From an uncultured Anaerolineae bacterium (lineage in GTDB: Bacteria > Chloroflexota > Anaerolineae > Aggregatilineales > Phototrophicaceae): DNA of 64,000 nt. Below, one piece after another: positions 22,919 through 30,953 of this stretch. A program made the translations under genes and the position numbers. Numbering within the stretch: position 1 is the stretch's first letter; every line of letters starts with the position of its first letter. The notes beneath the pieces were generated by a model. That model was not told the origin of the DNA. It saw only the letters and a list, made by a program, of their open reading frames with translations, and did no database searches. The stretch is from contig CALIEB010000024.1 in NCBI GenBank assembly GCA_938022205.1, forward strand, positions 1 through 64,000, in the 5' to 3' direction.

Positions 22919-25416
22919 GGCTGCTGCTGCTGCTGTGTGTGAGCGCGGCACAAGCACAGCAAGCGACATGGCTAGCGTGGCTGTATCACGCGCCGACGGG
23001 CGAGCTGCTGCAAGTGGACGACGGCGGGCGCGTGCGCGCGCGCGCCACGCTGCCGCTACCGGAAGGCTACACGCTGCGCCCGTTTGCGGTGGCGGTATCC
23101 CCTAGTGGCAACCGCTTCGCCTATGTCGTGACGGGTGAGGGCGCGCTGCCTGCTTTGCTGCTCGTTTATGACCACGCGCTGGGCGTGGCACGAACGGCTT
23201 ACCCGCTGGCGGGCTTGGACACCGACAGCCTGTCGCTAGCACAGGGCGTGCCGACGCTCTTTGCGCCCGACGAGAACACGCTGGCGATTGGCTACGCGCT
23301 GCGCGGTGTCGGCTGGCAGGTGGCGGTCATGGACATCGCGAGCGGGCAAGCGGTGCTGCTGCTGCGCGGCGGCTACGGCGTGGCAGCTGACCTGCCCAAC
23401 GCGGCGGGCGTTGCGCCGCTGGTCTGGTCTTGGGACGGACGTAGCGCAGCCTTCGCCCTGCTCGACAGCGGGCAAACGCTCGGCGGCTTCGTGTGGGATA
23501 CCGCAACGGGCGCGTTACTGCCCGCGCCGTCGTGGGGCGCATCCGTGCTGGCGGTCTATCCGCCTTCAGGCGAGCTGGCACGCGGTGACGGCAGCACGGT
23601 CTATGTGCATCGCGGCGAGGCGCGAGCAGCCGTCTTTGCGCGCGAAGGCGAGCGCGTGTTTGCCTTGCGCTTCGTACGCGGTGGCAGCGCGCTGCTCATC
23701 GGCACGGTCGACGCGCTGGGCGTGCCGCATTTCTGGCTGCTGCGCCGCGACGGCACGCTGCAGGGCTGGCGCGTCGCTGACAACGCCCTCATCGGCAGCG
23801 TGTTCGGCACGCAGGCGGGGGTGCTGTACACAGTGGACACGATTGTACCCACCGGCGCAGCCAGTCAAGGCGTGACGACGCTCTACGCCAGCAGCCTCAC
23901 TGAAGAAGCAGATACGCCGTTGTTCACCAGCGCGGTCGCAACCAACCCGCGCCTCATTTGGCTAAGCGAAACCATCCAAAGCGCGCCCGCGTTTTGGGGC
24001 TGGGTGGAGCTTGAGGACAGCGTGGGCGAAGTCTTTCAAGTTTGGCTGTACGACACGACGGGCGACGCGCTGCGCGTTAATCAGGCGGGGCGCGTGGTTG
24101 ACCGCGCTACGCTGCGGCTCGAGAACCGCACCCCAAGTGCCGTCAGCGTGTCGAGCAATGGGCGATTTTTGGCGTTCGTCCTGCCCAGCGAAACGGGCTT
24201 GCCGCTCACGCTGTACGTCTACGACAGCGAGCGCGACCGCATCACGCTGCGCTACGCCTTGCCGCACGATGCCAGCAACAGCTTGCCCGCGCACAGCATC
24301 GAGCGCGCGCCGCGCAGCCTTATCTTCGACGAAGAAAACGCCGTGTTGGCGATAGGCTTTGGGCGCGGCAGCGAGGGCTGGCAGGTCACGCTGCTCGACA
24401 TTTTCAGCGGTGAAGCGTTGAAGAGTTTGCGCGACGATGACCCCGCCATGACCGCGCTGGCGACCCCCCGCGCCTTTGGCGTGGTGCCGGTTGTGCAGCG
24501 CGTGCGGGCAGGGCGCGTCTTCTTCACCGTGCAGCCGGCTGGGGTAGCGCGTCCGCCTTACAGCAGCTTTGTCTGGGACACCACCGCCGACACGGTCAAC
24601 CCCACCCTGATTTACGCCAACGCGCTCAACGACACGTTGCCGACGACGGGTGAGGTCGTCATGGCGATGCTTGACGACCGTCTGCCCAATCGTGCGGGCG
24701 ACTTTGCCAACCGCCAGCTTAACGCGCTACACGTTTACAATCCGGTCAGCCAAACGCGCTTTCCGTTTTACTACGCCGCTGACGTGTGGCTAGGCACGCC
24801 GCGCTTTGTCCAAAGCGGGCTATATGTGCTGGTGGGCGGCGTGCGCGCGGGCGGCGAACCTGCGCCTGCGCTGCTGTTGGCGCGCGACGGGCGGGTGGTG
24901 GCGCGCTTGCCCGACGGCACGGACGTGCGCGAGGCTATTGGCGTGGCGAACGGCTTCTTGCTGTGGCAACGCGACGCGGACGGCGGCACGCTGCTTTATT
25001 ATGACACGCGCCAGCTTGACCTCACGCCGCAGCCGATATGGCAGTCGTCGACAGCGAGCATACAGGTGCTGTGGGCGGGCTACGCGCCGCAGCCGTTGCC
25101 CGCGCAGGCGTGGGCGGTGCTAGCCGAGCCTTACGCCGTCGAGGCAACGGTGCGTGTGGTCGACTTCTTGAGCTTTAACGACGGTGACAGCGCGATTGTG
25201 CGCCTGCTGGACTCGGCGACGGTCGACATTTACGCCCAACCCAGCAGCAGCGCGGCGGTCGTGACGCGGCTGCGCAACGGCACGCGCGTGACCCTTGTCG
25301 GCACAGGGCAGGTGCAGGACGGCGTGCTGTGGTGGCGCGTGCGCACGCCCAGCGGCGTAGAAGGCTGGCTCGTCGCGCTGCTCAACGGCGTGTCGGTGCT
25401 AGTGCCTAGCCCATAG
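22888..25416 (+). CDS. Secreted, internally duplicated beta-propeller-like protein with C-terminal SH3b domain
   Basis: 842 residues starting inside the mazG end. Signal peptide about 1-24 (LIGLLLLLCVSAAQAQ). Residues about 28-360 and 365-700 are two diverged copies of one unit: GGRVRARATLPLP against AGRVVDRATLRLE, VAVSPSGNRFAYV against VSVSSNGRFLAFV, FAPDENTLAIGYALRGVGWQV against FDEENAVLAIGFGRGSEGWQV, and VMDIASGQAV against LLDIFSGEAL. Each copy has repeated beta strands with SPSGNRFA-like turns, as in TolB/WD40-like propellers. Residues about 765-840 are an SH3b domain (DIYAQPSSSAAVVTRLRNGTRVTLVG, WWRVRTPSGVEGWL). No catalytic residues can be assigned. Likely an extracytoplasmic binding protein. 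Confidence 0.8.
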   Translation: MERSQASRLIGLLLLLCVSAAQAQQATWLAWLYHAPTGELLQVDDGGRVRARATLPLPEGYTLRPFAVAVSPSGNRFAYVVTGEGALPALLLVYDHALGVARTAYPLAGLDTDSLSLAQGVPTLFAPDENTLAIGYALRGVGWQVAVMDIASGQAVLLLRGGYGVAADLPNAAGVAPLVWSWDGRSAAFALLDSGQTLGGFVWDTATGALLPAPSWGASVLAVYPPSGELARGDGSTVYVHRGEARAAVFAREGERVFALRFVRGGSALLIGTVDALGVPHFWLLRRDGTLQGWRVADNALIGSVFGTQAGVLYTVDTIVPTGAASQGVTTLYASSLTEEADTPLFTSAVATNPRLIWLSETIQSAPAFWGWVELEDSVGEVFQVWLYDTTGDALRVNQAGRVVDRATLRLENRTPSAVSVSSNGRFLAFVLPSETGLPLTLYVYDSERDRITLRYALPHDASNSLPAHSIERAPRSLIFDEENAVLAIGFGRGSEGWQVTLLDIFSGEALKSLRDDDPAMTALATPRAFGVVPVVQRVRAGRVFFTVQPAGVARPPYSSFVWDTTADTVNPTLIYANALNDTLPTTGEVVMAMLDDRLPNRAGDFANRQLNALHVYNPVSQTRFPFYYAADVWLGTPRFVQSGLYVLVGGVRAGGEPAPALLLARDGRVVARLPDGTDVREAIGVANGFLLWQRDADGGTLLYYDTRQLDLTPQPIWQSSTASIQVLWAGYAPQPLPAQAWAVLAEPYAVEATVRVVDFLSFNDGDSAIVRLLDSATVDIYAQPSSSAAVVTRLRNGTRVTLVGTGQVQDGVLWWRVRTPSGVEGWLVALLNGVSVLVPSP

Positions 25417-25446
25417 GGTTGGATAATCACGTAGAGAGGCAAAGCA

Positions 25447-25836
25447 ATGGCGGTCAATTTTGCGTGGCTTGACGACGAACAGACGATTATGGCATACCGC
25501 GCCGAAGGGTTCTGGAACTGGGCAGAGTTCCACCAGTGCGTGCGCGCCTCGCTATTTGCCATGCACCAGCACAGCCAGCGCGTCCACAGCTGGCTGGACT
25601 TTCGCGCCGCGACGCGCCCGCGCATGCCGGCGGGGCTGGCAGCACACGCGCAAACCTTCGGCAAGCGGCTTACGCCCGCGCTGAGCGGCTTTGCGGTGGT
25701 GTTGGGCATGAACCAAGAAGACATTGCCACGCTGCGGCTGGATGCCACGCGCCTGATGACGACGGCGGACGGCGCGGTCTTTTTCGCCGACAGCGACGCG
25801 GACGCGCGCGCTTGGCTGGCGACCCGCAATCACTAA
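25447..25836 (+). CDS. Small STAS/SpoIIAA-like domain protein, function unknown
   Basis: 129 residues, no signal peptide or membrane segment. The pattern of an early strand (TIMAYRAEGFWNWAEFHQCV), a central hydrophobic strand (HSWLDFRAATRPRMP), then FAVVLGMNQE and a final FFADSDADARAWLATR is like the STAS/SEC14 or SpoIIAA-like domains that occur as small stand-alone proteins in Chloroflexota and related phyla. These may bind lipids or regulate partners; no direct evidence here. It sits 30 bases after the propeller gene and before a response regulator with its own promoter. Confidence 0.7.
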   Translation: MAVNFAWLDDEQTIMAYRAEGFWNWAEFHQCVRASLFAMHQHSQRVHSWLDFRAATRPRMPAGLAAHAQTFGKRLTPALSGFAVVLGMNQEDIATLRLDATRLMTTADGAVFFADSDADARAWLATRNH

Positions 25837-25883
25837 TCTGTATGAGTTTTGTCACAACATTGGGGTAGACGGTACAGATGTGT

Positions 25884-25889
25884 TATAAT
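25884..25889 (+). promoter_or_regulatory. -10 box of the response-regulator gene
   Basis: A TATAAT box 32 bases before ATG 25921 in the 84-base gap after the STAS-like gene. TTGGGG at 25859-25864 is a weak candidate -35 at 19 bases. Confidence 0.55.
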
Positions 25890-25920
25890 AAAGCATCAGG
25901 ATAACGATACAGGCTTTACG

Positions 25921-26532
25921 ATGACACGCCCAACACCATACCACGCAAACGCTGCTGAAGGGCGAGCGCACGACCCGCAAGAGGAGACGCTGCGCGTATT
26001 TTACCCTATCGCCACCGTGTTGCTTGCGGAAGATATGCCCACAAGCGAGACGGGCTATTTTGCCAAACTAAGCGCAGAGAGCATAGACATGAACGAGCAT
26101 CAGGACGCACCGCACGCTGATTTTGCCGCGCAACCGAACGCCAACGCCGTCATGATTTTGGAGGATACGGTCGAGCTGGCGGAGGTCATTCAAGCCACCC
26201 TTGAGAACATGGGCTTCAAAGCCAGCTATGCCACGCACGGCAAGGTCGGCTTGGAGCAAATCAAGGCGACCAACCCGCGCCTTGTCTTGCTCGACATCGG
26301 CTTGCCTGACATTAGCGGGTGGGAAATTCTCAAGGCTCTTAAGGAGCATTACGCGGGTGGACGCGAGCCTGCGGTGGTAATTATCACGGCTTATGGCGAC
26401 CCGGCCAACCGCCTTATCGGCAAGCTACAAGAGACGCACGCCTATCTTATCAAGCCCTTCACGCCCGACCAAATCGAGCGCGTCGTGCGGTCGGCTTTAG
26501 ATGGCAACCCGTCGCCCTATCAAATGGGCTAA
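25921..26532 (+). CDS. Single-domain response regulator with N-terminal extension
   Basis: 203 residues. Residues about 75-195 are a CheY-like receiver: an acidic pair region in MILEDTVELAEV, the phosphoacceptor aspartate in LVLLDIGLPDISGWEIL, the switch Thr in VVIITAYG, and the KPF lysine motif near the end. The N-terminal 70 residues are polar and predicted unstructured. ATG 25921 is taken because a -10 box lies 32 bases upstream; ATG 26089 (MNEHQDAP) with AGAGAG before it is an alternative that would give a plain receiver. There is no output domain and no histidine kinase near, so it is an orphan that probably acts through protein contact. Converges on the zinc ribbon gene, overlapping by 4 bases. 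Confidence 0.85.
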   Translation: MTRPTPYHANAAEGRAHDPQEETLRVFYPIATVLLAEDMPTSETGYFAKLSAESIDMNEHQDAPHADFAAQPNANAVMILEDTVELAEVIQATLENMGFKASYATHGKVGLEQIKATNPRLVLLDIGLPDISGWEILKALKEHYAGGREPAVVIITAYGDPANRLIGKLQETHAYLIKPFTPDQIERVVRSALDGNPSPYQMG

Positions 26533-26735
26533 AGCTCGCTGCAATCCCACATAAAGCCACAGCGCGCACAACGCACCTTGCACGCCAGCTTAAACGTCTG
26601 GCTGCCACAGGCAGGACAGACACTCGAGAGCGTGTAATTGGGCAACGGCAACACGCGGCGCGCCTCCAGCGGGGGCGCGTTTTTTTGTGGGTCGTCGGCG
26701 GGCATGGCGTTGGGTGTGGCAGGTGTGCGCGACAT
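26529..26735 (-). CDS. Small zinc-ribbon protein
   Basis: 68 residues. The C-terminal half carries CPAC and CARC pairs (VCPACGSQTFKLACKVRCARCG), a zinc-ribbon that usually binds nucleic acid or protein. The N-terminal 30 residues are Pro/Ala-rich and probably disordered. It is short but compositionally coherent, with a rigid Cys pattern that random frames would not show. The stop overlaps that of the convergent response regulator by 4 bases. Partner and function unknown. Confidence 0.75.
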   Translation of the reverse strand: MSRTPATPNAMPADDPQKNAPPLEARRVLPLPNYTLSSVCPACGSQTFKLACKVRCARCGFMWDCSEL

Positions 26736-26763
26736 AAGCAGCCTTTTAACGCAAAAAGCACCG

Positions 26764-27333
26764 CTAATGCGATGCTTTAAGAAGGCGACTGCCGGAATCG
26801 AACCGGCGTAAACGGTTTTGCAGACCGGTGCCTAGCCACTCGACCAAGTCGCCGTCGTGACTAATATTATAGTCGGCTGTGTCCTGCTCGGCAAGCCTAA
26901 ATTCGGCGGCATCAAGCGCATCGCCACTGTCGGCGGGCGGCGTGTTGGCGGCAAGCCGCCATTGCAGCGCGCCAAAAGCAAGGTAGGGCAGCGTATAAGC
27001 GAGCGCACCCGCTAGCGCAACCCACAACGGCAAGGTGCCGATATGTGCCATTGCCGCTATCAGGACTAGCGTTTGTAACAGCGCACTGCTGACCAGTAGC
27101 CCCGCGCCCAACCGCCGCCAGCGCAACCCTATCGCCCAAGCCAGCCACGCCGTCCCCTGCGAGGCGACCACGAACAAGCGCGCCAGCGTGTCATCAGGCG
27201 CGGTTGTGCCAAAGCCTATCGCGCTGTAAAACACCAGCATCACCAACGTGGCGAAGGTGACGATGCGGTGGGCGCGTTCGATGTCGGCGCGTTTGTACAA
27301 ACGGCGGGGCATTGTTTCACGTTTGCGTTTCAT
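26764..27333 (-). CDS. Small multi-pass membrane protein whose ORF runs into tRNA-Cys
   Basis: 189 residues. The N-terminus is basic (MKRKRETMPRRLYKRADIERAH), followed by four hydrophobic segments (about residues 24-43, 53-70, 78-97, 100-122). Codons for the last 57 residues or so include a promoter and the tRNA-Cys gene on the same strand; the last 30 residues are tRNA sequence read as protein. So the translated tail is probably either an accidental extension or a real but unusual use of the tRNA. ATG 27333 or 27312 (MPRRLYKR) may be the start. The family is not recognised. Confidence 0.6.
   Translation of the reverse strand: MKRKRETMPRRLYKRADIERAHRIVTFATLVMLVFYSAIGFGTTAPDDTLARLFVVASQGTAWLAWAIGLRWRRLGAGLLVSSALLQTLVLIAAMAHIGTLPLWVALAGALAYTLPYLAFGALQWRLAANTPPADSGDALDAAEFRLAEQDTADYNISHDGDLVEWLGTGLQNRLRRFDSGSRLLKASH
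26783..26853 (-). tRNA. tRNA-Cys (anticodon GCA)
   Basis: Cloverleaf in 71 bases: acceptor GGCGACT (26847-26853) with AGTCGCC (26784-26790), anticodon loop CTGCAAA, and T-arm CCGG TTCGATT CCGG. The anticodon GCA reads Cys codons. CCA is not encoded; discriminator base is T, as in tRNA-Cys. The anticodon stem has four pairs plus a C-U mismatch at its top (27-43 in tRNA numbering), which is unusual but does not spoil the fold. A strong promoter lies 13-41 bases upstream of the 5' end. Confidence 0.95.
26866..26894 (-). promoter_or_regulatory. Promoter of tRNA-Cys, inside an ORF
   Basis: On the minus strand: TTGCCG (26889-26894), a 17-base spacer, then TATAAT (26866-26871). Transcription would begin 5-8 bases before the tRNA. 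The boxes lie within the 3' part of the membrane-protein ORF at 26764-27333. Confidence 0.85.
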
Positions 27334-27431
27334 CGTGTGTCCTTTTCGTTTTGCCTAGTTTACCACAATTTTTTGTGATGTGCTGCGCGTCTGCGCGCAA
27401 GTAAAGCCTTTTCGGCGTGTCGCTTGCCCCT
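27334..27431. other. Upstream region of the membrane-protein gene, no feature
   Basis: 98 bases between the start of the membrane-protein ORF and the decayed gene remnant. AT-rich (TACCACAATTTTTTGTGATG) near 27360-27380, which could hold the promoter of the minus-strand ORF; no clear -10/-35 pair was identified. Confidence 0.35.
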
Positions 27432-27800
27432 TACTCCACGCGCAAGGTGTAGGTGACGCGCTGCTTGATAGACGAGAACACCAGTGCAGCCTGCCTGCGC
27501 GCTATTCGAGCGTGAACACGTATTCGGTCACGCTTGCCCCGAAAGTAAGCATTGGCGTGCCGCTGTCGTCTTTGCCTAACACTAGCTCCAAGCCGCTCAG
27601 CGGCGGCATCGCCAGCAGCAAGACTGGTCTCGTGCGCTCGCTATCGGGACTGGGATTGCGCTGTCAAACTGGCGAGGCGAATTCACCTGTGTCAGCTTCG
27701 TAGCCGTCGGCGGTGGCGCGCAGCGTTAGCGTGCCGAGCTTCGGCGTTGCGGAATGTGCCAAGATACCCTGCTAGCAGCGCGTCGTCAGGGCGTTCAAGG
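27432..27800 (-). pseudogene. Decayed C-terminal region of a serine hydrolase (beta-lactamase-like family), tentative
   Basis: Minus-strand reading gives pieces in different frames that resemble the beta-sandwich that follows class C beta-lactamase-like domains: LERPDDALLAGYLGTFRN, then LGTLTLRATADGYEADTGEF with a frameshift between them, then PPLSGLELVLGKDDSGTPMLTF and SVTEYVFTLE with a stop codon, and a second similar ending RVTYTLRVE. Stops and shifts rule out an intact gene. The repeated ending suggests a tandem duplication before decay. No catalytic SxxK part was found. From 27801 to 27904 nothing was seen. Confidence 0.4.
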
Positions 27801-27904
27801 TATCTTGGGTATAGCCAAGCAACATCCCTAACATGGGGGATTTATGACACAATATGGCAACGCGGTGTACAGCTTTGGCGCAACGCTGCGCTGACTCAAT
27901 GCGA

Positions 27905-28783
27905 CTAGAGCAGCCCGCACGCGCGCGCTTGCGCCAGCACGGTCAGCGCGGCGCGTATCATCGGCATGTCGACCATGCGCCCCTCGTACTCGAACACGCC
28001 CGCGCCGCTAGCTTGATGCGCGTCGTGCGCCGCTACCAACCGCTGCGCCGCCTCGATGGCTTCCGGCGTAGGTGTGAACACCGCTTGAATGGGGGCAACT
28101 TGCTTGGGATGGATGGCGAGCTTGCCCGTGTAGCCCATTTGCTTGGCGAACTGCGTTTCGGCGATGAGCGTCTCTTCGGCGGCTTGCAAGTCAACAAAGA
28201 CCGTGTCAATCGCCTGCAGCCCGTAGGACTTGGCGACCAGCACGACATGGCTGCGGGCGTGGAACACTTCCCAGCCTTGTGCGGTGCGCTGCGCGCCGAT
28301 ATCGCCCGCGAGGTCTTCCGCGCCAAAAATCAACGCCTGTAAGCGCGGGTCAGCGGTGGCAATCTCGCGAGCGTTTAAGATGCCCTTGCCCGTCTCGAGG
28401 ATTGCCAGCAGCGCGATGCTGTGGCGTTCCCAGCCATTGCGGTCTTCCGCCAACGCCAACAGCTCGCTGACATGCTGCACTTGTTCAGCGGTCTCGATTT
28501 TGGGCAGCACGTAGCCGTCGGGCTTCGCGTCCACCGTGTCGGCGATGTCGCTGGCGTACAACCAACCCGGAATAATCATGTTGGTGCGCACGAGCTTTTC
28601 CGCCTGCCCAAAGTCCACTTCTTGCAGTGCCTGCGCCACACAGGCGCGCGCCGCCTGCTTTTGGGTATAGGCAATCGCGTCCTCCAAGTCCATGATGATG
28701 CTGTCGACCTGCATTGCCGCGCCTTTTTCGATTTTGCGGCGCGAATCCCCGGGCATGAAAAGCAAAGAACGTCTTATTCTCAT
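27905..28783 (-). CDS. HpcH/HpaI aldolase/citrate lyase-family protein (CitE-like)
   Basis: 292 residues, a TIM-barrel lyase of the CitE group, which also includes malyl-CoA and citramalyl-CoA lyases. Motifs in order: RSLLFMPGDSRRKIEKGA (CoA-binding start), DSIIMDLEDAIAYTQK, VLPKIETAEQV, ILETGKGILNA, FGAEDLAGDIGAQRT, and KLAIHPKQVAPIQAVFTPT. Aspartate/glutamate residues bind Mg2+. The substrate may be a 3-hydroxyacyl-CoA thioester. Start: MTMRIRRS has two in-frame ATGs; 28783 has AAGGA 8 bases upstream, 28789 only 2. The gene stands alone, beside the pseudogene. Confidence 0.88.
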   Translation of the reverse strand: MRIRRSLLFMPGDSRRKIEKGAAMQVDSIIMDLEDAIAYTQKQAARACVAQALQEVDFGQAEKLVRTNMIIPGWLYASDIADTVDAKPDGYVLPKIETAEQVQHVSELLALAEDRNGWERHSIALLAILETGKGILNAREIATADPRLQALIFGAEDLAGDIGAQRTAQGWEVFHARSHVVLVAKSYGLQAIDTVFVDLQAAEETLIAETQFAKQMGYTGKLAIHPKQVAPIQAVFTPTPEAIEAAQRLVAAHDAHQASGAGVFEYEGRMVDMPMIRAALTVLAQARACGLL

Positions 28784-28918
28784 CGTCATAATCCTTTTGC
28801 GGCTGCCGCGTGAGCGTTCACACACGGCAATAGGCTGTCGCTAATGTCTGAACCTTCGCACATCTTTTGACAACATGGTATCATAGAAGTGCATAAAATG
28901 AGCGTTGGCGAGGTAAAT

Positions 28919-29380
28919 ATGCTGCACCCAATGGACATGCCTTTACGTTTGGCAAATGCCGTCTATGACAAGTTCCGCGCCCCTGCTGAATTCTATTTGC
29001 CTGTGCCAGAACGCTTGATGTGGATGGTGGGGCTGCGCGACAACAGCGAGAAGTTCATGCTGATTGTCGTGGACATGAACGTGCAGGTGACATTTGACCG
29101 CCGCAGCTTGCGACAGATGCGCTCCATTCACAACCGTCCGCTGCCGACTTGGGCGCGCCCTGCCGCCGCAAGCCTGCGCTTACTTATGGACAATGACTGG
29201 CTGCTGCAGGGTGGTCGCTTTATGGTCGCTGGCGATGAACCGCTGGGGGCGCGTTATGAACATGCCATCGCGTTAGGCTTCTTGGCGTATTGGCACGACG
29301 TGTTCAAAGTGCCTTACGATTTCGTCGACCTGCTCGACTTAGCTGACCTCGCGGCGCGCCGCTACTTGCAAAAAACCTAG
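28919..29380 (+). CDS. Hypothetical protein, 153 residues
   Basis: No family recognised. The chain has no signal peptide or membrane segment. Two compositionally normal parts are visible: an N-terminal beta-rich half (LPVPERLMWMVGLRDNSEKFMLIVVDMNVQVTFDRRSL) and a helical C-terminal half (GARYEHAIALGFLAYWHDVF, DLLDLADLAARRYLQ). GGCGAGGT lies about 7 bases ahead of ATG 28919, so that start is chosen over ATG 28889. It is 18 bases from the bactofilin-like gene and may be translated with it. Real gene by codon pattern and position. Confidence 0.65.
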   Translation: MLHPMDMPLRLANAVYDKFRAPAEFYLPVPERLMWMVGLRDNSEKFMLIVVDMNVQVTFDRRSLRQMRSIHNRPLPTWARPAAASLRLLMDNDWLLQGGRFMVAGDEPLGARYEHAIALGFLAYWHDVFKVPYDFVDLLDLADLAARRYLQKT

Positions 29381-29398
29381 CCGCATCGGAGCCGCCAC

Positions 29399-30856
29399 AT
29401 GAACACGACACGCGCACGCTGGATAGTTTTAATGGCGATACTTTGGGGGCTTGTGGGCGCGTTAAGCGCGCGCGAGCTGTTTCAAGGCAGCGCGTGCGTC
29501 GTGCCAGCAGGCGAAACCGTGCGCGGCACGCTGCTGGTGCTGTGCGAGACTTTGACGCTGGAAGGTACGGTTGAGGGCGATGTCGTCGGGCTGGCGTGGC
29601 GCACGCATCTCAGCGGCAGCGTCAGCGGCGGCGTGTACTTGGCGGGCGGCGAGGCGCACCTGCGCGGCAGCGTGGCGCACAACCTGCACTACGCGGGCGT
29701 GGTGCTGACGTTGCAAGAAGGCGCGCGCGTCGGCGGGCTGTTCGGCGGCACGCTGCTCACGGACATTGCGGCGGGCGCGACGCTCGACGGCAACCTGCTC
29801 ATGGTCGGTTATGAGCTGCGCATGGGGGGCAGCGCGGCGGGCGAGCTGAACTTCTGGGGCAGCGCGCTGCAGGTGAGCGGGCAGGTAGACGGCAGTGTCT
29901 TCGCCAGTGTGGGCGACCCCGCTAGCGACAGCGGGCAAATCCGCGCGCTGCTGCTGCCGTTTGGCTTTGACGTGCAGCTCGACCGTCCGGGCTTGGTGGT
30001 GACAAAAAGCGGGCAAATTGGCGGCGATTTGACCTACAGCGGCTTGGCGGAGGGCATCGTCGCCGGCGTGGTCGCGGGCGAAACGCGCTACACCCAATCT
30101 CAGCTGCCGCTGCCGACGTTGGATGAGCCGGCGACGCTAGCGGTCTACGGCGGCGTGCTGGTGCAAGAATTCACCGCGCTGCTGGTGGTGGGGATAGCGT
30201 GCTGGCTGCTTGTGCCGCGCGCGCTACAGCTGCCGCTTCAACAGCTGCGCACACGCCCCATCTCAAGTTTGAGCGTTGGCTTGGTGGCGTTTATTGTCTC
30301 GTTTCCGATTGTGCTAATCCTCGCGCTGTTGGGCTTGGCGGTCGTGCTAGTGCTGCTGGCGATACGCCTTGAAGGCGTGGCGGTAGCCGTCGGCTTGGTC
30401 TGGGGCGTGGGCAGCGCGGCAACCGTCGGCGGGTTCTACTTTATCGCCATTTACGTGGCGCGGGCGGTGGTCGCCTGGGCGGTCGGGCGGTTCTTGCTGC
30501 GCAGCTTGCGCGGCACGATGACCGCACGCAACCTCTCTTTGGCGGGCATGGTGCTAGGCGTAGGCGTGGTAGCGGTGTGCGTCTCGCTGCCGGTTGTGGG
30601 CTGGCTAGTGAACGCCGCCGTGCTGTTTTTGGGCTTGGGCGCGGTGTTAGCGGTGGTGGCAGAACAACTGCGCGCGTGGCGCGAAACACCGCTCGCTGCG
30701 GCACCCCTTGCGTCCTATCGCCCGATTATCATGACACACCCCAATCGTGCCGCTCCATCGGATGCCGACGCGCCGCCGCTGGCTTTGCCTCCTGCGCAGC
30801 CACAGGGCATGGACAACTTACCCGAAGGCTTCCGCTGGGATTTCTTCAACGATTAA
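29399..30856 (+). CDS. Polymer-forming cytoskeletal (bactofilin-like) protein fused to a membrane domain
   Basis: 485 residues. Signal peptide (about 1-24), then a long run of parallel beta-helix strands with the bactofilin-like GxVxGDV repeats: TVRGTLLVLCETLTLEGTVEGDVVG, LSGSVSGGVYLAGG, LRGSVAHNLHYAG and so on to about residue 240. Residues about 255-420 hold four to five transmembrane segments (LLVVGIACWLLVPRA, SLSVGLVAFIVSFPIVLILALLGL). The Pro-rich tail faces the cytoplasm or outside. In Chloroflexota such fusions of a beta-helix with membrane segments are frequent; they may organise the cell envelope. No assigned function here. Confidence 0.8.
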   Translation: MNTTRARWIVLMAILWGLVGALSARELFQGSACVVPAGETVRGTLLVLCETLTLEGTVEGDVVGLAWRTHLSGSVSGGVYLAGGEAHLRGSVAHNLHYAGVVLTLQEGARVGGLFGGTLLTDIAAGATLDGNLLMVGYELRMGGSAAGELNFWGSALQVSGQVDGSVFASVGDPASDSGQIRALLLPFGFDVQLDRPGLVVTKSGQIGGDLTYSGLAEGIVAGVVAGETRYTQSQLPLPTLDEPATLAVYGGVLVQEFTALLVVGIACWLLVPRALQLPLQQLRTRPISSLSVGLVAFIVSFPIVLILALLGLAVVLVLLAIRLEGVAVAVGLVWGVGSAATVGGFYFIAIYVARAVVAWAVGRFLLRSLRGTMTARNLSLAGMVLGVGVVAVCVSLPVVGWLVNAAVLFLGLGAVLAVVAEQLRAWRETPLAAAPLASYRPIIMTHPNRAAPSDADAPPLALPPAQPQGMDNLPEGFRWDFFND

Positions 30857-30889
30857 TCGTCTTATAGCCAAATTCTAACATCACAAGAA

Positions 30890-30918
30890 TTAGAAATTTT
30901 GTTCTAATGTGCTATACT
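30890..30918 (+). promoter_or_regulatory. Operator overlapping the promoter of the LexA-like gene
   Basis: TTAGAA and TTCTAA arms (30890-30895, 30902-30907) form a perfect inverted repeat with a 6-base spacer; one base further out also matches. TATACT at 30913-30918 is a likely -10, so the repeat covers the -35 region. The core GAAATTTTGTTC differs in one base from the Gram-positive SOS box GAAC-N4-GTTC. An additional TTCTAA half-site lies at 30873-30878. Confidence 0.65.
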
Positions 30919-30953
30919 CGCTCGTGTTTGTTTCTTGTAACATGGGAGGGACT

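Noticed and set aside
25447-25836. Antisense frames of the STAS-like gene
   Set aside because: They mirror GC-rich codons and show no motifs.
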